DNA of 64,000 bases from Hymenobacter siberiensis (GCF_018967845.1 NZ_JAHLZZ010000001.1:2294001-2358000); one strand, 5' to 3'. Shown: positions 23,735 through 32,584, numbered from the stretch's first letter. Translations and numbers: made by a program. The notes: a model not told the origin generated them from the sequence alone.

Positions 23735-25492
23735 CTACTCAGCCGCGCCAGTTTCGGCAGGGCTGCCGGTTTCGCTCGGAGTGCCGCCTTCCGGCTTGGG
23801 GCCGCGGCTGCGGTTGCGGCCACCGCGGCTGCGGCGGCGCTCGCCGTCGGCGCGGGGCTCGCCGTCGGCGCGGGGCTCGCGGGTTTCCCCTTCGGGACGG
23901 GGCTCGCGGGGCGGGCGGCTTTCGCCTTCGGCGCGGGGCTCACGCGGGGGGCGCGGCTCGCCTTCGGGCCGGGGGGCTCGCGGCTCGCGGGGTGGGCGGG
24001 CTTCGCCTTCGGGGCGCGGAGTGCGCTCGGGGCGGGGGCCACGGTCGCGGCGCTCTTCGCCTTCGGGGCGTGGCGGGCGCTGGTATGGCACGGTGGGGGC
24101 GTGGCCGGCATCGAGGGCGGCCAGGGCATTTTTGGCGGCGGCGAGGCGCTCCAGGTGCTTGGGGTCTTTGGGGTCGGGGGCGTCGCGGCGGGGCTTGCCG
24201 CCATCGCGGCCACCGTCGCGGCCACCACCGCCACCTTCGGGGCGGGGGCCACGGTCGCGGCTTCCGCCACCGCTACCGCCGCTGTGGCCGCCGCGCACCG
24301 GGCGGCCGCCGATTTTACCACCCAGGCCGGCAAAGCGTTTGGGGTCGAATTCCGGGGCCGGGCCCAGGCCCAGCTCCTCGGTGATGGCGCGCTTTTCGAG
24401 GTCGCGCTCAATGAGCTTCTCAATCTTCAGCACCCGGTCCTGGTCCTGGTCCGAGATGAAGGTGATGGCCGTGCCTTTGGTGGCGGCGCGGGCCGTGCGG
24501 CCGATACGGTGCACGTAGTCCTCGGCAGCGCGCGGGATGTCGTAGTTCACCACGTGGCTCAGCGAGTCGATATCGATGCCGCGGCTGAGCACGTCGGTGG
24601 CCACCAGGATAGGAAACTGCTTGTTTTTGAAGGCGCGCATGATTTCCTCCCGCTCTTCCTGGGTGCGGTCGGAGCTGATGCCGCGTGCCTCGATGCCGAG
24701 CTTGTTCACGGCTTTTACAATGCCGGCCACGGCCGCTTTCTGGCTGGTGAAGAGCACCATGCTCTGCACATCCTGGGTTTTGATGATGTGCTCGAGGACG
24801 TAGATTTTCTGGCGGTCGAAGGCCATGTACAACTGCTGGTCGATGCCGGCGGCGGGCTTGGAAACGGCCAGGCGGATTTCCTCGGGGTTGTTGAGAATCT
24901 GCTGCGAGAAGTCGCGGATTTTGCTCGGCATGGTGGCCGAGAACAGCAGCGTCTGGCGCTCCTTGGGCAGCTGGCGCACGATGTTGAAGATATCATCGCT
25001 GAAGCCCATGTCCATCATCTTATCGGCCTCGTCCAGCACCAGGTACTTAATCTGGTCGAATTTCACATAGCCCATTTGAAGGTGGGCGATGAGGCGGCCG
25101 GGCGTGGCGATGATGATGTCGGCCCCCGAGGTGAGGGCGCGCTTCTGCTGCTCCCAGTTCTCCGATTTGCCGCCGCCGTAAATGGCAATGCTACTAGCTT
25201 CCACGTAGTAGCCGAAGCCCATCACCTGCTCGTCAATCTGGGTGGCCAGCTCGCGGGTGGGCACCAGAATGAGGGTGGTGGTGTGGCCGTGCTTGGCGTG
25301 CGAAATCTTGTCGAGCAGCGGCAGTAGGTAGGCAGCTGTTTTACCGGTGCCGGTCTGGGCGCAGGCAATCAGGTCTTTGCCTTCGATAATTTTAGGAATG
25401 GCCTGCTCCTGAATGGGGGTGGCCTGCTGGTAGTTCATGGCGTCGATGCCAGCGAGCAGGTCGTCGTGGAGGTTGAATTCGTGAAACGTCAA
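23735..25492 (-). CDS. DEAD-box ATP-dependent RNA helicase with PRPEG/RGG tail (RhlE-like)
   Basis: This protein unwinds structured RNA using ATP, in ribosome assembly or mRNA turnover. The 585-residue protein has the full motif set: Q motif (YQQATPIQEQA), ACAQTGTGKT (about residue 44), PTRELATQ, ATPGRL, VLDEADKMMDMGF, FSATMP, then VATDVLSRGIDID and VHRIGRTARA. From about residue 390 a disordered tail follows, with GG-rich and repeated PRPEGE/PPREPR units likely to bind RNA. Translation must begin at TTG 25492, as no ATG is in frame between an upstream stop and the Q motif. The nearest promoter-like site is TATCTTTA at 25562-25569, one mismatch from consensus. Confidence 0.93.
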   Translation of the reverse strand: MTFHEFNLHDDLLAGIDAMNYQQATPIQEQAIPKIIEGKDLIACAQTGTGKTAAYLLPLLDKISHAKHGHTTTLILVPTRELATQIDEQVMGFGYYVEASSIAIYGGGKSENWEQQKRALTSGADIIIATPGRLIAHLQMGYVKFDQIKYLVLDEADKMMDMGFSDDIFNIVRQLPKERQTLLFSATMPSKIRDFSQQILNNPEEIRLAVSKPAAGIDQQLYMAFDRQKIYVLEHIIKTQDVQSMVLFTSQKAAVAGIVKAVNKLGIEARGISSDRTQEEREEIMRAFKNKQFPILVATDVLSRGIDIDSLSHVVNYDIPRAAEDYVHRIGRTARAATKGTAITFISDQDQDRVLKIEKLIERDLEKRAITEELGLGPAPEFDPKRFAGLGGKIGGRPVRGGHSGGSGGGSRDRGPRPEGGGGGRDGGRDGGKPRRDAPDPKDPKHLERLAAAKNALAALDAGHAPTVPYQRPPRPEGEERRDRGPRPERTPRPEGEARPPREPRAPRPEGEPRPPREPRAEGESRPPREPRPEGETREPRADGEPRADGERRRSRGGRNRSRGPKPEGGTPSETGSPAETGAAE

Positions 25493-25612
25493 AGTTCAGC
25501 TTATTAGGGTTGTAAAAGGGCTGACCTTGATGCTTTGGCCAGCAAACCGCTTGATTTGAGGTAAAGATACGGCCGGCGGCCGGGAGGAGGAAGCAGGGGA
25601 GCTGGCTTGAAT

Positions 25613-25717
25613 AAGAACGTCATGCCGAGCGGAGTCGAGGCATCTCGCTCGCGTCGTTGAACGATTGATTTACTGTGGCACGCGAGATGCCTCGGCTGCG
25701 CTCGGCATGACGTTCTT
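25613..25717. repeat. REP-like palindromic repeat, family A copy 3
   Basis: The ends AAGAACGTCATGCCGAGC and GCTCGGCATGACGTTCTT are perfect complements, with inner GAGGCATCTCG/CGAGATGCCTC. Confidence 0.8.
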
Positions 25718-25751
25718 TATACTTATCGAACCCACAAATCCATTCCTCCTC

Positions 25752-26498
25752 ATGCCCGCCCTCGACCGTTTCTCTGCTCAGGCCGCCGACTATGCCCGCT
25801 ACCGCATTGCTTATCCCGCCGAGCTTTATGACTGGCTGCTGCCCCAGGTAGAAAGCCGCGAGCGGGCCTGGGACTGCGCCACTGGCAACGGCCAGGTAGC
25901 GGCGGTGCTGGCCGAATCCTTTATTCGGGTAGATGCCACCGACCTCAGCGACAATCAATTGGCGCAGGCCCCGCCGCGCCCCAATATCCACTACCAGCGG
26001 GCCACGGCCGAGCACACGTCCTTCCCCAACCAGCGCTTCGACCTGATTACCGTGGCCCAAGCCGTGCATTGGTTCGATAACGAAGCCTACCACCGGGAGG
26101 TGCGCCGCGTGGCCCGGCCCGGCGCAGTGCTGGCCGAATGGGGCTACCAGCTGTGCCGCCTCGAAACGCCCGAGCTAAACCAAGTGCTCGATAATTTTCA
26201 CGACGTAACCTCGGCCCCGTACTGGGATGCCAACCGCCGCCACATCGAAAACGAGTACGCCGACCTGCCCTTCCCGTTTGCCGATGTGCAGCGGGCGCGT
26301 TTCGCCGTGAAAAAGCACTGGACGGCCGACGACATGCTGAATTACCTGCGCACCTGGTCGGCCACGGCCAACTACGCCCGGCAATACGCCGGAGCCGACA
26401 TGATGGCCCTGGTTGCCGAGGAGCTGACGCGGCTGTGGGGGCCGCAGGCCCGCATCATCACGTTCCCGGTTTTTGCGCGGGCCGGGCGGGTAGAATAA
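25752..26498 (+). CDS. Class I SAM-dependent methyltransferase
   Basis: The 248-residue protein has a Methyltransf_11-type Rossmann fold. AWDCATGNGQVAAVLAE near residue 36 is motif I for SAM, FDLITVAQAVHWFD near 98 is motif III, and RRVARPGAVLAEWGY near 118 follows. Small-molecule methyltransferases (trans-aconitate or ubiquinone-like) share this layout, and the substrate cannot be told. ATG 25752 is preferred over a longer frame that starts in the REP-like repeat. It is a single gene with repeats on both sides. Confidence 0.85.
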   Translation: MPALDRFSAQAADYARYRIAYPAELYDWLLPQVESRERAWDCATGNGQVAAVLAESFIRVDATDLSDNQLAQAPPRPNIHYQRATAEHTSFPNQRFDLITVAQAVHWFDNEAYHREVRRVARPGAVLAEWGYQLCRLETPELNQVLDNFHDVTSAPYWDANRRHIENEYADLPFPFADVQRARFAVKKHWTADDMLNYLRTWSATANYARQYAGADMMALVAEELTRLWGPQARIITFPVFARAGRVE

Positions 26499-26600
26499 AT
26501 CGAGTCGGCCCCAGCGTTGGGGAAAGTGTGGAAATGGATTGATTGGGCCAAAAACAAGGCTGATAGCTATGAGCCTATCCAAATAGGTGCTAAAAAGTAG

Positions 26601-26690
26601 TCATGCCGAGCGCAACGAAGCATCTTTACTGCAATAGCCTTGATTACTGTTGCGGTAAAGCTGCTTTGCTCCGCACTGCCTGATGCATCA
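26601..26690. repeat. Degenerate REP-like element, family A copy 4
   Basis: It begins TCATGCCGAGCGCAACGAAGC like the other copies, but the right arm (GCTTTGCTCCGCACTGCCTGATGCA) has decayed. A 230-bp spacer (26499-26730) holds only this. Confidence 0.6.
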
Positions 26691-26730
26691 TATCGGATAG
26701 GTTCTTAGTCAGAGAAAAACACTTACGCCA

Positions 26731-27951
26731 ATGAACAATCCACTTCCCTTTGCCCACTTCCGCGTCATCGAGCTGGCTTCCGTGCTGGCCGGCCCGCAGG
26801 TGGGCCAGTTCTTTGCGGAGCTGGGGGCCGAGGTCCTCAAAATCGAAAGTCCGGCCGGCGACGTCACCCGCACCTGGAAAACCAGCGACGAAACTGCTGC
26901 CACGCCAGGGGCTGAGGCATCTTCAGTTTCGGCCTATTTCTCTGCCTCCAACTGGGGCAAACGCTCGCTGGTGCTCGACCTCACTACCGCCGCCGGCCAA
27001 ACCGAGCTGCGCCGCCTGGTGGCCTCGGCCGATATCGTGCTGGCCAGCTACAAACCCGGCGATGCCGAAAAGCTCCGCGCCGACTACGCCACCTTATCGC
27101 AAGAGAACCCGCGCCTGCTCTACGGCCACCTCACCGGCTACGGCCCCGACAATGCCCGTGCCGGCTACGATGCCGTGCTGCAAGCTGAAGCCGGTTTTAT
27201 GTTCCTCAATGCCGCCGGCTCCGGCCAGCCTGCCCAGAAAATGCCCGTGGCCATGGTCGACCTATTGGCCGCGCACCAGTTGAAAGAAGGACTGCTCACG
27301 GCCCTGTTTCAGCGCGAGCGCACCGGACGCGGGGCCTTGGTGCAGGTGAGCCTGCTCGACTCCGCCCTGGCCTCGTTGGCCAACCAGGCGGCTACTTATC
27401 TCGTGACCGGCCACGACCCGCAGCCGCTGGGCTCGGGCCACCCCAGCATCGTGCCCTACGGCACCGTGTACCGTGCTGCTAATGGCCGCCAGCTGGTGCT
27501 GGCCGTGGGTTCCGATGGCCAGTTCCGGCAGCTGTGCGCCGCGCTGAGCCGGCCTGATTTGGCTACCGATGCCCGTTTTGCTACCAATGCCGCCCGTGTG
27601 GCCCATCGTGCCGAGCTGGAAAACAAGCTCACCGAAGCCATTACCGTTGCGGATGGCGACGCGCTGCTGGCCGACCTGGAGCGCCGCGCCGTGCCCGCCG
27701 GGGCCGTGCGTTCGGTGGGGGAAGCCCTGCGGCAGCCATCGGCGGCGGCAATGCTGCTACCGGTGGTTGGGGCGGGGCCGGCCGGGCTGCGCACGGTGGC
27801 ATTTCGCAGCTCGCAATGGCCGGAGGTGGTTGAGTTGAGCGCGCCTCCGGCATTGGGGACGGCAAATACCACCAGTTCCGGCACGGTTTCGGCGGGTACG
27901 GCTGAAACTATGGGTGGGGTAGGCGACGTACCTACCCTGGTGCCTGGTTGA
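26731..27951 (+). CDS. CoA-transferase family III (CaiB/BaiF)
   Basis: This enzyme is predicted to move CoA between carboxylic acids. The 406-residue protein begins with FRVIELASVLAGPQVGQFFAELGAEVLKIE, the CoA-binding family hallmark. NWGKRSLVLDL follows near residue 75 and GYDAVLQAEAGFM near 150, and MVDLLAAHQLKEGL near 178 contains the catalytic Asp. Length is typical. The last 30 residues are low in conserved character and may be extra. The substrate is unknown. It stands alone, with no dehydrogenase or racemase neighbour to hint at a pathway. Confidence 0.88.
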   Translation: MNNPLPFAHFRVIELASVLAGPQVGQFFAELGAEVLKIESPAGDVTRTWKTSDETAATPGAEASSVSAYFSASNWGKRSLVLDLTTAAGQTELRRLVASADIVLASYKPGDAEKLRADYATLSQENPRLLYGHLTGYGPDNARAGYDAVLQAEAGFMFLNAAGSGQPAQKMPVAMVDLLAAHQLKEGLLTALFQRERTGRGALVQVSLLDSALASLANQAATYLVTGHDPQPLGSGHPSIVPYGTVYRAANGRQLVLAVGSDGQFRQLCAALSRPDLATDARFATNAARVAHRAELENKLTEAITVADGDALLADLERRAVPAGAVRSVGEALRQPSAAAMLLPVVGAGPAGLRTVAFRSSQWPEVVELSAPPALGTANTTSSGTVSAGTAETMGGVGDVPTLVPG

Positions 27952-28069
27952 AGGCGCCCGGCTGCTGCCAGCCCAATCCGGTTGCAGCTGGGTAGCCCGC
28001 TTCGTTGGCAAGGCTGCCCCGCAATACCCTGGTCCCGCCACCGCAGTGGGGGCGCAATTCTCTTCTCTC

Positions 28070-29020
28070 ATGGCCAAAAAAACCACCCCGAAACCCGTCG
28101 TGTCTAAGCTGCTCAGCCCTGCCGACGTGCCGCCGGTGCCTACCGAGCTGCCCCCGCCCGTGCCGCCGCGCAAACGCCCCACCCGCCCCGTCCAGCCGGC
28201 GCGGACCAAGCCCGCCAAAGCCACGCCAGCCAAAGCCTCCCCGGCCAAAGCCGCTAAGGCCAATCCCGTCGCCGATGCGCTGGCGCACTCCGGGGCCACC
28301 GCCACCGACAACCGCCCCACCGCTGCGGCCGGCTCGCCCACCGAAGCTCCGGCCGACCGCCTCAACCAGATTTTTGAGGGCCTTAAACAGAAATCAACTG
28401 CCAAACAGGCTATTTACCGCAACACCCTGGCTGCGTTCGACTGCCTGCGGCTGGTGTCGCAGGAGTTGGTGCTGGAGCTCACCCGCAAGCTCACGCCCCT
28501 CGATTCGAGTGTGGTGATTGAGTACCGTTCCATCAACGACATGGAATTTCACATCCGGTTTTCGGGCGATTTGCTGGTTTTTGTGATGCACTCCAACATC
28601 GTCACCTTCCCCGACGACTATGGCCCCATGGCCAGCAAATACGTGGAGGCTGATTTCCGCCGCCGCTTCTTCGGCCACATTATGGCCTATAACTTCATGG
28701 CCGATAGTATCAAATATCAGCGCCTGAATGACCCCGGCTACCTCGTCGGCCGCCTGCTGGTCAACATCGATAATCACTATTGCCTCGAAGGCGCGCAGCA
28801 ACTGGAGCTACCCGATAACGACATGAGCGACAATCATATTTGCCCCGAGGCGATGAAACTCTTCGTGGAAAGCGCCATGATTGCCGCCGTCAATAACGAC
28901 CTTATTGCCCCGCCGCTGCCCGAAATCCAGAAAATCTCAGTGAAGCAGAAGCTGGAAAACCAGCAGGTGAGCCGTGGTAGTAAGGTCGGCTTTAGCTTCT
29001 CGGCGCAGCAGGTTATCTGA
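28070..29020 (+). CDS. Conserved hypothetical protein with basic AKP-rich N-terminal tail
   Basis: The function is not recognised. Residues 1-100 are disordered and rich in Lys, Ala and Pro. KPAKATPAKASPAKAAKA resembles histone-H1-like bacterial tails and may bind nucleic acid. A folded domain starts near residue 105 (DRLNQIFEGLKQK) and includes SVVIEYRSINDMEFHIRFSG, VFVMHSNIVTFPDDYG, and HIMAYNFMADSIKYQRLND. No TM or signal is seen. ATG 28070 is chosen because the tail follows directly; an upstream in-frame start is eight codons earlier. The stop codon TGA lies at the edge of a 160-bp nested palindrome. Confidence 0.7.
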   Translation: MAKKTTPKPVVSKLLSPADVPPVPTELPPPVPPRKRPTRPVQPARTKPAKATPAKASPAKAAKANPVADALAHSGATATDNRPTAAAGSPTEAPADRLNQIFEGLKQKSTAKQAIYRNTLAAFDCLRLVSQELVLELTRKLTPLDSSVVIEYRSINDMEFHIRFSGDLLVFVMHSNIVTFPDDYGPMASKYVEADFRRRFFGHIMAYNFMADSIKYQRLNDPGYLVGRLLVNIDNHYCLEGAQQLELPDNDMSDNHICPEAMKLFVESAMIAAVNNDLIAPPLPEIQKISVKQKLENQQVSRGSKVGFSFSAQQVI

Positions 29021-29178
29021 ACTGCGGATTCGTCGGATTCATCGAATTTTGTGGACGGCCAGGTCTAGGTCCAAGAATGACTACTCACTATTATCAAAAA
29101 AAGGCTGCCAGTTGGCAGCCTTTTTTTGATAATAGAATCGTCCACAAAATCTGACTAATCCGACGAATTCGCAGTTTA
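29020..29178. repeat. Nested palindrome with central bidirectional terminator
   Basis: The outer arms (AACTGCGGATTCGTCGGATT and the near-complement AATCCGACGAATTCGCAGTT) reach to the stop codons of both converging genes. Middle arms ATTTTGTGGAC/GTCCACAAAAT follow inward. The centre (29088-29135) is a perfect hairpin, AAAGGCTGCC-AGTT-GGCAGCCTTT, extended with A- and T-runs. The core is a strong bidirectional terminator. Confidence 0.85.
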
Positions 29179-30150
29179 GACACCGTAGCCTACTTTCTGG
29201 CGCACTTTGGCCAGCACGCCCGCGCCGTATTCCTGCGCCCGCTTGGCGCCAATGGCCAGCGCCGCGTCCAGCTCGGGCAGGTTGCTCATGTAGAAGTCGA
29301 ACCGCTCGCGCTCCACGGCAAAACGGCGCAGAATCAACTCATACAGCTCCTTTTTGGCGTGGCCGTAGCCGTAGCCACCGGCCAGGTAGTTGGCGCGCAT
29401 TGTCTCAATCTCGGCGGGCGCGGCCAGCAGCGAGTACAGCTTGAACGTCACATCCGCATCCGGATTTTTGGGCGCTTCGAGTGGCGTGCTGTCCGAAACA
29501 ATGGTTTTGATGGTCTTCAGGAGTTCCTTTTCGGGCAGGAAAATGTCGATGGTGTTGCCGTAGCTCTTGCTCATCTTGGCCCCGTCGGTGCCGGGAATGG
29601 TCATCAGCTCGGCATCGACGCGGGCCTGGGGCTCTACTAAGGTCTCGCCGTAGCGGGAGTTGAAGGCTTTGGCAATATCGCGGGCAATTTCGAGGTGCTG
29701 AATCTGGTCTTTGCCCACGGGCACGATTTCGGCATCGTAGAGCAGGATGTCGGCCGCCATCAGCACGGGGTAGGTGAAGAGGCCGGCGTTTACGTCCGAC
29801 AGCTTGTCGCTCTTGTCCTTGAAGCTGTGCGCGTTGGCCAGCATGGGGTAGGGCGTGAAGCAGCTCAGGTACCAGGTCAGCTCCGTTACCTGCGGCACGT
29901 CGGACTGCCGGTAAAACAGGTTTCTTTCGGTGTCGAAGCCGCAGGCCAGCCACGCGGCGGCCACGGCGTAGGTGTTGGCGCGTAGCACGGCGGGGTCGCG
30001 CACGGTGGTGAGCGAGTGCAGGTCAGCGATGAAATAGAGCGAGTCGTTGGCCGGGTTTTTCGATAGCTCGATGGCGGGCAGGATGGCCCCGAGCAGGTTG
30101 CCGAGGTGCGGCCGGCCGGTGCTTTGGATGCCGGTAAGGATGCGGGACAT
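29176..30150 (-). CDS. trpS: Tryptophanyl-tRNA synthetase
   Basis: This class I synthetase charges tRNA-Trp. The 324-residue protein starts MSRILTGIQSTGRPHLGNLLG with the HIGH equivalent HLGN (residues 15-18). PVGKDQIQHLEIARDIA lies near residue 146, and GAKMSKSYGN near 188 is the KMSKS loop. Length equals the bacterial norm (about 325-335). It converges with the 28070 gene on the shared terminator. The start is fixed by the conserved N-terminal RILTGIQSTG. Confidence 0.96.
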   Translation of the reverse strand: MSRILTGIQSTGRPHLGNLLGAILPAIELSKNPANDSLYFIADLHSLTTVRDPAVLRANTYAVAAAWLACGFDTERNLFYRQSDVPQVTELTWYLSCFTPYPMLANAHSFKDKSDKLSDVNAGLFTYPVLMAADILLYDAEIVPVGKDQIQHLEIARDIAKAFNSRYGETLVEPQARVDAELMTIPGTDGAKMSKSYGNTIDIFLPEKELLKTIKTIVSDSTPLEAPKNPDADVTFKLYSLLAAPAEIETMRANYLAGGYGYGHAKKELYELILRRFAVERERFDFYMSNLPELDAALAIGAKRAQEYGAGVLAKVRQKVGYGV

Positions 30151-30169
30151 GGATAATTAGAAGTGTGAA

Positions 30170-30769
30170 TTAATGGCCTGCCTGATTAGCGCGACGCACG
30201 TATTCGGGGAAATTTTCAAAGGTGGCTGTGCCGGATTTAACGGCTTGCTGTAGCTCAGGCCATCGGGACAGTTCTTCGGCCAGGTCTTGGCGGTCATCCT
30301 TGCTCCATTTCTTGAAAGCATTCGGGCCTGATATAAACTCTTTATCGCCCCGGCGGCGTAGCAGGTAGGTGGCAAAGGACACCGTTGTGCTCCCGATGGG
30401 TTCGGCGGTATGAAAAAGGGCCAGTTGCAGGTAGCCGGAAGTGTCGGCGTATTCGATGAACGTGTTTTCGGCGTGATAACTGTGTACGCCAAATTCAAAA
30501 TCGAAATTTCCGGCAGGAACCAGCGTGTGACTGTCGATGGTGAAAGACCTAACTTCTTTGGCTGAAAATTGAAGATTATTGCCAACGTATAAGGTGGTTT
30601 CACCACGCGTACGGAAGCTCAGCTTGCCCTCTCCCACAGAACCATTGGCCAAGGTATATGAACCAGGACCACGCAAATAGTCAACGATATAAGACGTGAA
30701 AAACCCGTGCGCTATGCTGCCGTAGGTGACCAAAAAACCAGCAGTTGCAATGAGGATTTTTTTTCGCAT
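30170..30769 (-). CDS. Unknown exported protein
   Basis: I do not recognise this 199-residue protein. Its N-terminus (MRKKILIATAGFLVTYGSIAHG) looks like a signal peptide or anchor. The following region contains GPGSYTLANGSVGEGKLSF, EVRSFTIDSH and SGYLQLALFHTAEP, consistent with a beta-rich extracytoplasmic domain, then a charged helical end (KWSKDDRQDLAEELSRWPEL). ATG 30769 is preferred over a start three codons upstream. It lies 11 bp after the stop of the queuosine-transporter gene in the same direction and is probably co-transcribed. trpS follows after 19 bp. Confidence 0.6.
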   Translation of the reverse strand: MRKKILIATAGFLVTYGSIAHGFFTSYIVDYLRGPGSYTLANGSVGEGKLSFRTRGETTLYVGNNLQFSAKEVRSFTIDSHTLVPAGNFDFEFGVHSYHAENTFIEYADTSGYLQLALFHTAEPIGSTTVSFATYLLRRRGDKEFISGPNAFKKWSKDDRQDLAEELSRWPELQQAVKSGTATFENFPEYVRRANQAGH

Positions 30770-30780
30770 AGCACACAAAA

Positions 30781-31527
30781 TTATACGCTCACATTCTCCA
30801 CGGCCTCTTCTTGTAATTCGGCTGTTTCCTCTTTCCCGAGGTACTTATCGATGAGCCAGTGCGCCAGGTAGAGCACCGGTGTGAGCAGAATGGCCGCCGC
30901 AAACTTGTACCAGTAATTGGTGTTGGCCACGCTGAGAACCTGGTCGAAAGTCCAGTTGCCAAACACGTAAAAAGCTACGTACAGCACCACAAACGAATCT
31001 ACCAGCTGCGAAATCAGGGTTGAGCCCGTAGCGCGCAGCCAGATATAGCGCCCGCCCGTGGCCTTGCGAATGGCCTCAAAAATAGTTGCATCCAGGACCT
31101 GCCCCACTCCAAATGCCACAATCGAGCCCGTGATAATGCCCAGGCCCTGCCGGAAAATGCTCTGGTAGGCAAAGTCGATGTTGAAGGGCCGGCCCTCGTT
31201 ATCGGTCTTGTTCACATCGAGCCAGAAATCAGCCGGGGGTAGCTTGGTGGTGAGGTAGATAACCCCGAAAGCGAACAGGATGAGCACCACCGTGAGGTAG
31301 CTGATGCGCAGCACGCCGGCCTTGCCGAAATACTCGTTGATGATGTCCGTGGTCACGAAAACTACCGGCCAGATGAGTACGCCTGCCGTGAGGTTGCCGG
31401 GCAGGCCCATCAGTTTATCGGCCGAGAAAATCTTGACGCCGATGATTTCGGCCAGCAGCGCATTCACCAGGAAAATTCCGCTGAGGACTAGGTAAAGCTG
31501 TTGCTTTTTATTAGCGAAATTATTCAT
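30781..31527 (-). CDS. yhhQ: Queuosine precursor transporter (YhhQ/VUT family)
   Basis: Members import preQ0 or preQ1 for queuosine tRNA modification. The 248-residue membrane protein has VLSGIFLVNALLAEIIGVKIF, WPVVFVTTDIINEYFGKAG and, later, FGVGQVLDATIFEAIRKATG, ending with WLRATGSTLISQLVDSFVVLYVAF. This is the ordered hallmark set of the DUF165 family. About seven TM helices are present. Its C-terminal tail is acidic. No queuosine biosynthesis genes are nearby, consistent with a salvage role, though the window is too small to judge. ATG 31527 gives the natural short N-terminus (MNNFANKKQQ). Confidence 0.92.
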   Translation of the reverse strand: MNNFANKKQQLYLVLSGIFLVNALLAEIIGVKIFSADKLMGLPGNLTAGVLIWPVVFVTTDIINEYFGKAGVLRISYLTVVLILFAFGVIYLTTKLPPADFWLDVNKTDNEGRPFNIDFAYQSIFRQGLGIITGSIVAFGVGQVLDATIFEAIRKATGGRYIWLRATGSTLISQLVDSFVVLYVAFYVFGNWTFDQVLSVANTNYWYKFAAAILLTPVLYLAHWLIDKYLGKEETAELQEEAVENVSV

Positions 31528-31538
31528 AATCAATCGGT

Positions 31539-32450
31539 TTACAGGCTCACTACCAACCCTTCCGTGGCCAGCTCGACGGTGGGGAATATGGCCTGGGCCT
31601 CATGCAACAGCGGCTCCAGGGCCTTGTAGCGGCTGGAGAAGTGGCCCAGCAGCAGCCGTTTCACGCCCGCCTCGTGGGCAATCTGGGCGGCCTGGCGGGC
31701 AGTGCTGTGGTGGGTCTGGGCGGCGCGCTCCCGCATGTCTTCCAGGAAGGTGGCCTCGTGGTAAAGCAAATCGACGCCCTGGATGTAGGGCACCAGCGCG
31801 GGTGTGTAGAGCGTATCGGAGAAGAAGGCGTAGCGGCGCGGGGTGGGGGCGGGGCCGGCCACGTCGGCGTGGCGCAGGCCGGGCTGCTGCTCATCGGCGG
31901 GTAGGTCTTCGCCCTGGGCCAGGCGGGCCAGCTGGGCGGGTGTGAGGCCGGCAGGCAGCTTATCTTTCAGCAAGTTGGCGCGGCGCGGCTTTTCCGTGAA
32001 CAGATAGCCGGCGCACGGAATGCGGTGGCGCATGGGCAGGGTGGTCACGGTCAGGTTTTCATCTTCATACACCACGGCGTGCGCGGTTGTGTCGATGGCG
32101 ATAAACTCCATCGCGAAGCCCAACTGCATATTGGAAACGCGGGCCTGGGTCACCAGCACCTCATCGAGGCCGGGCGGGCCGATGATAATCAGCGGTTGGG
32201 TGCGGCCCTGCAAATGCATGGTGCCCAGCAGCCCAAATAGTCCGAAATAATGGTCGCCGTGCAGGTGCGAGATGAAGATGGCCCGGACGTGGTGGGGCCG
32301 CACGCGGTACTCCAGCATCTGCCACTGGGTGCCTTCGCCGCAGTCAATGAGGTAGTTCGACGCGCTAACGGTGAGTACCTGGGCCGTGGGGTGGCGCCCG
32401 GCCGTGGGCGTGGCCGAAGCCGACCCCAGAATCTTCAGCTCAAAAGTCAC
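31539..32450 (-). CDS. rnz: Ribonuclease Z
   Basis: This endonuclease trims the 3' trailer of tRNA precursors. The 303-residue metallo-beta-lactamase protein has FISHLHGDHYFGLFGLLGTM near residue 60 (HxHxDH zinc motif). NYLIDCGEGTQWQML lies before it, and FFSDTLYTPALVPY with a zinc-ligand Asp and HHSTARQAAQIA (His) come later. LLLGHFSSRY near 265 completes the site. Length fits the short bacterial form. GTG 32450 is selected because the family N-terminus FELKILGSASATPT begins here. Longer frames run into a 119-bp inverted repeat. yhhQ follows after 11 bp, so the genes may be co-transcribed. Confidence 0.94.
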   Translation of the reverse strand: MTFELKILGSASATPTAGRHPTAQVLTVSASNYLIDCGEGTQWQMLEYRVRPHHVRAIFISHLHGDHYFGLFGLLGTMHLQGRTQPLIIIGPPGLDEVLVTQARVSNMQLGFAMEFIAIDTTAHAVVYEDENLTVTTLPMRHRIPCAGYLFTEKPRRANLLKDKLPAGLTPAQLARLAQGEDLPADEQQPGLRHADVAGPAPTPRRYAFFSDTLYTPALVPYIQGVDLLYHEATFLEDMRERAAQTHHSTARQAAQIAHEAGVKRLLLGHFSSRYKALEPLLHEAQAIFPTVELATEGLVVSL

Positions 32451-32458
32451 AAGCGAAA

Positions 32459-32577
32459 TAGTTGTCAGTTGGTAGTTGCTGGTTGTCAGGCCTGCGTTGA
32501 GTGGTGCAGAAACGAAAGTTGGTTGCCAGTTGCCAGCTTCAACAAACTGACAACTGACAACCAACAACCGGCAACTA
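32459..32577. repeat. Inverted repeat with two imperfect 31-bp arms between rnz and STAS gene
   Basis: Arms 32459-32489 and 32547-32577 consist of GTTG/CAAC words and pair with about seven mismatches. The element fills the spacer almost to the edge of both genes. Its design (31-bp arms, low-complexity words) matches the elements at 11.5, 45.0 and 63.2 kb. Confidence 0.65.
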
Positions 32578-32584
32578 AAAAAAT

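Noticed and set aside
23735..24100. Direct repeats near the helicase 3' end as a CRISPR array
   Set aside because: The repeats are in-frame coding units of varying length without spacers of constant size, and no cas genes are present.
23647..25327. Long plus-strand frames over the helicase tail
   Set aside because: They are shadows of the repetitive Gly/Pro/Arg-rich tail sequence and have no independent features.
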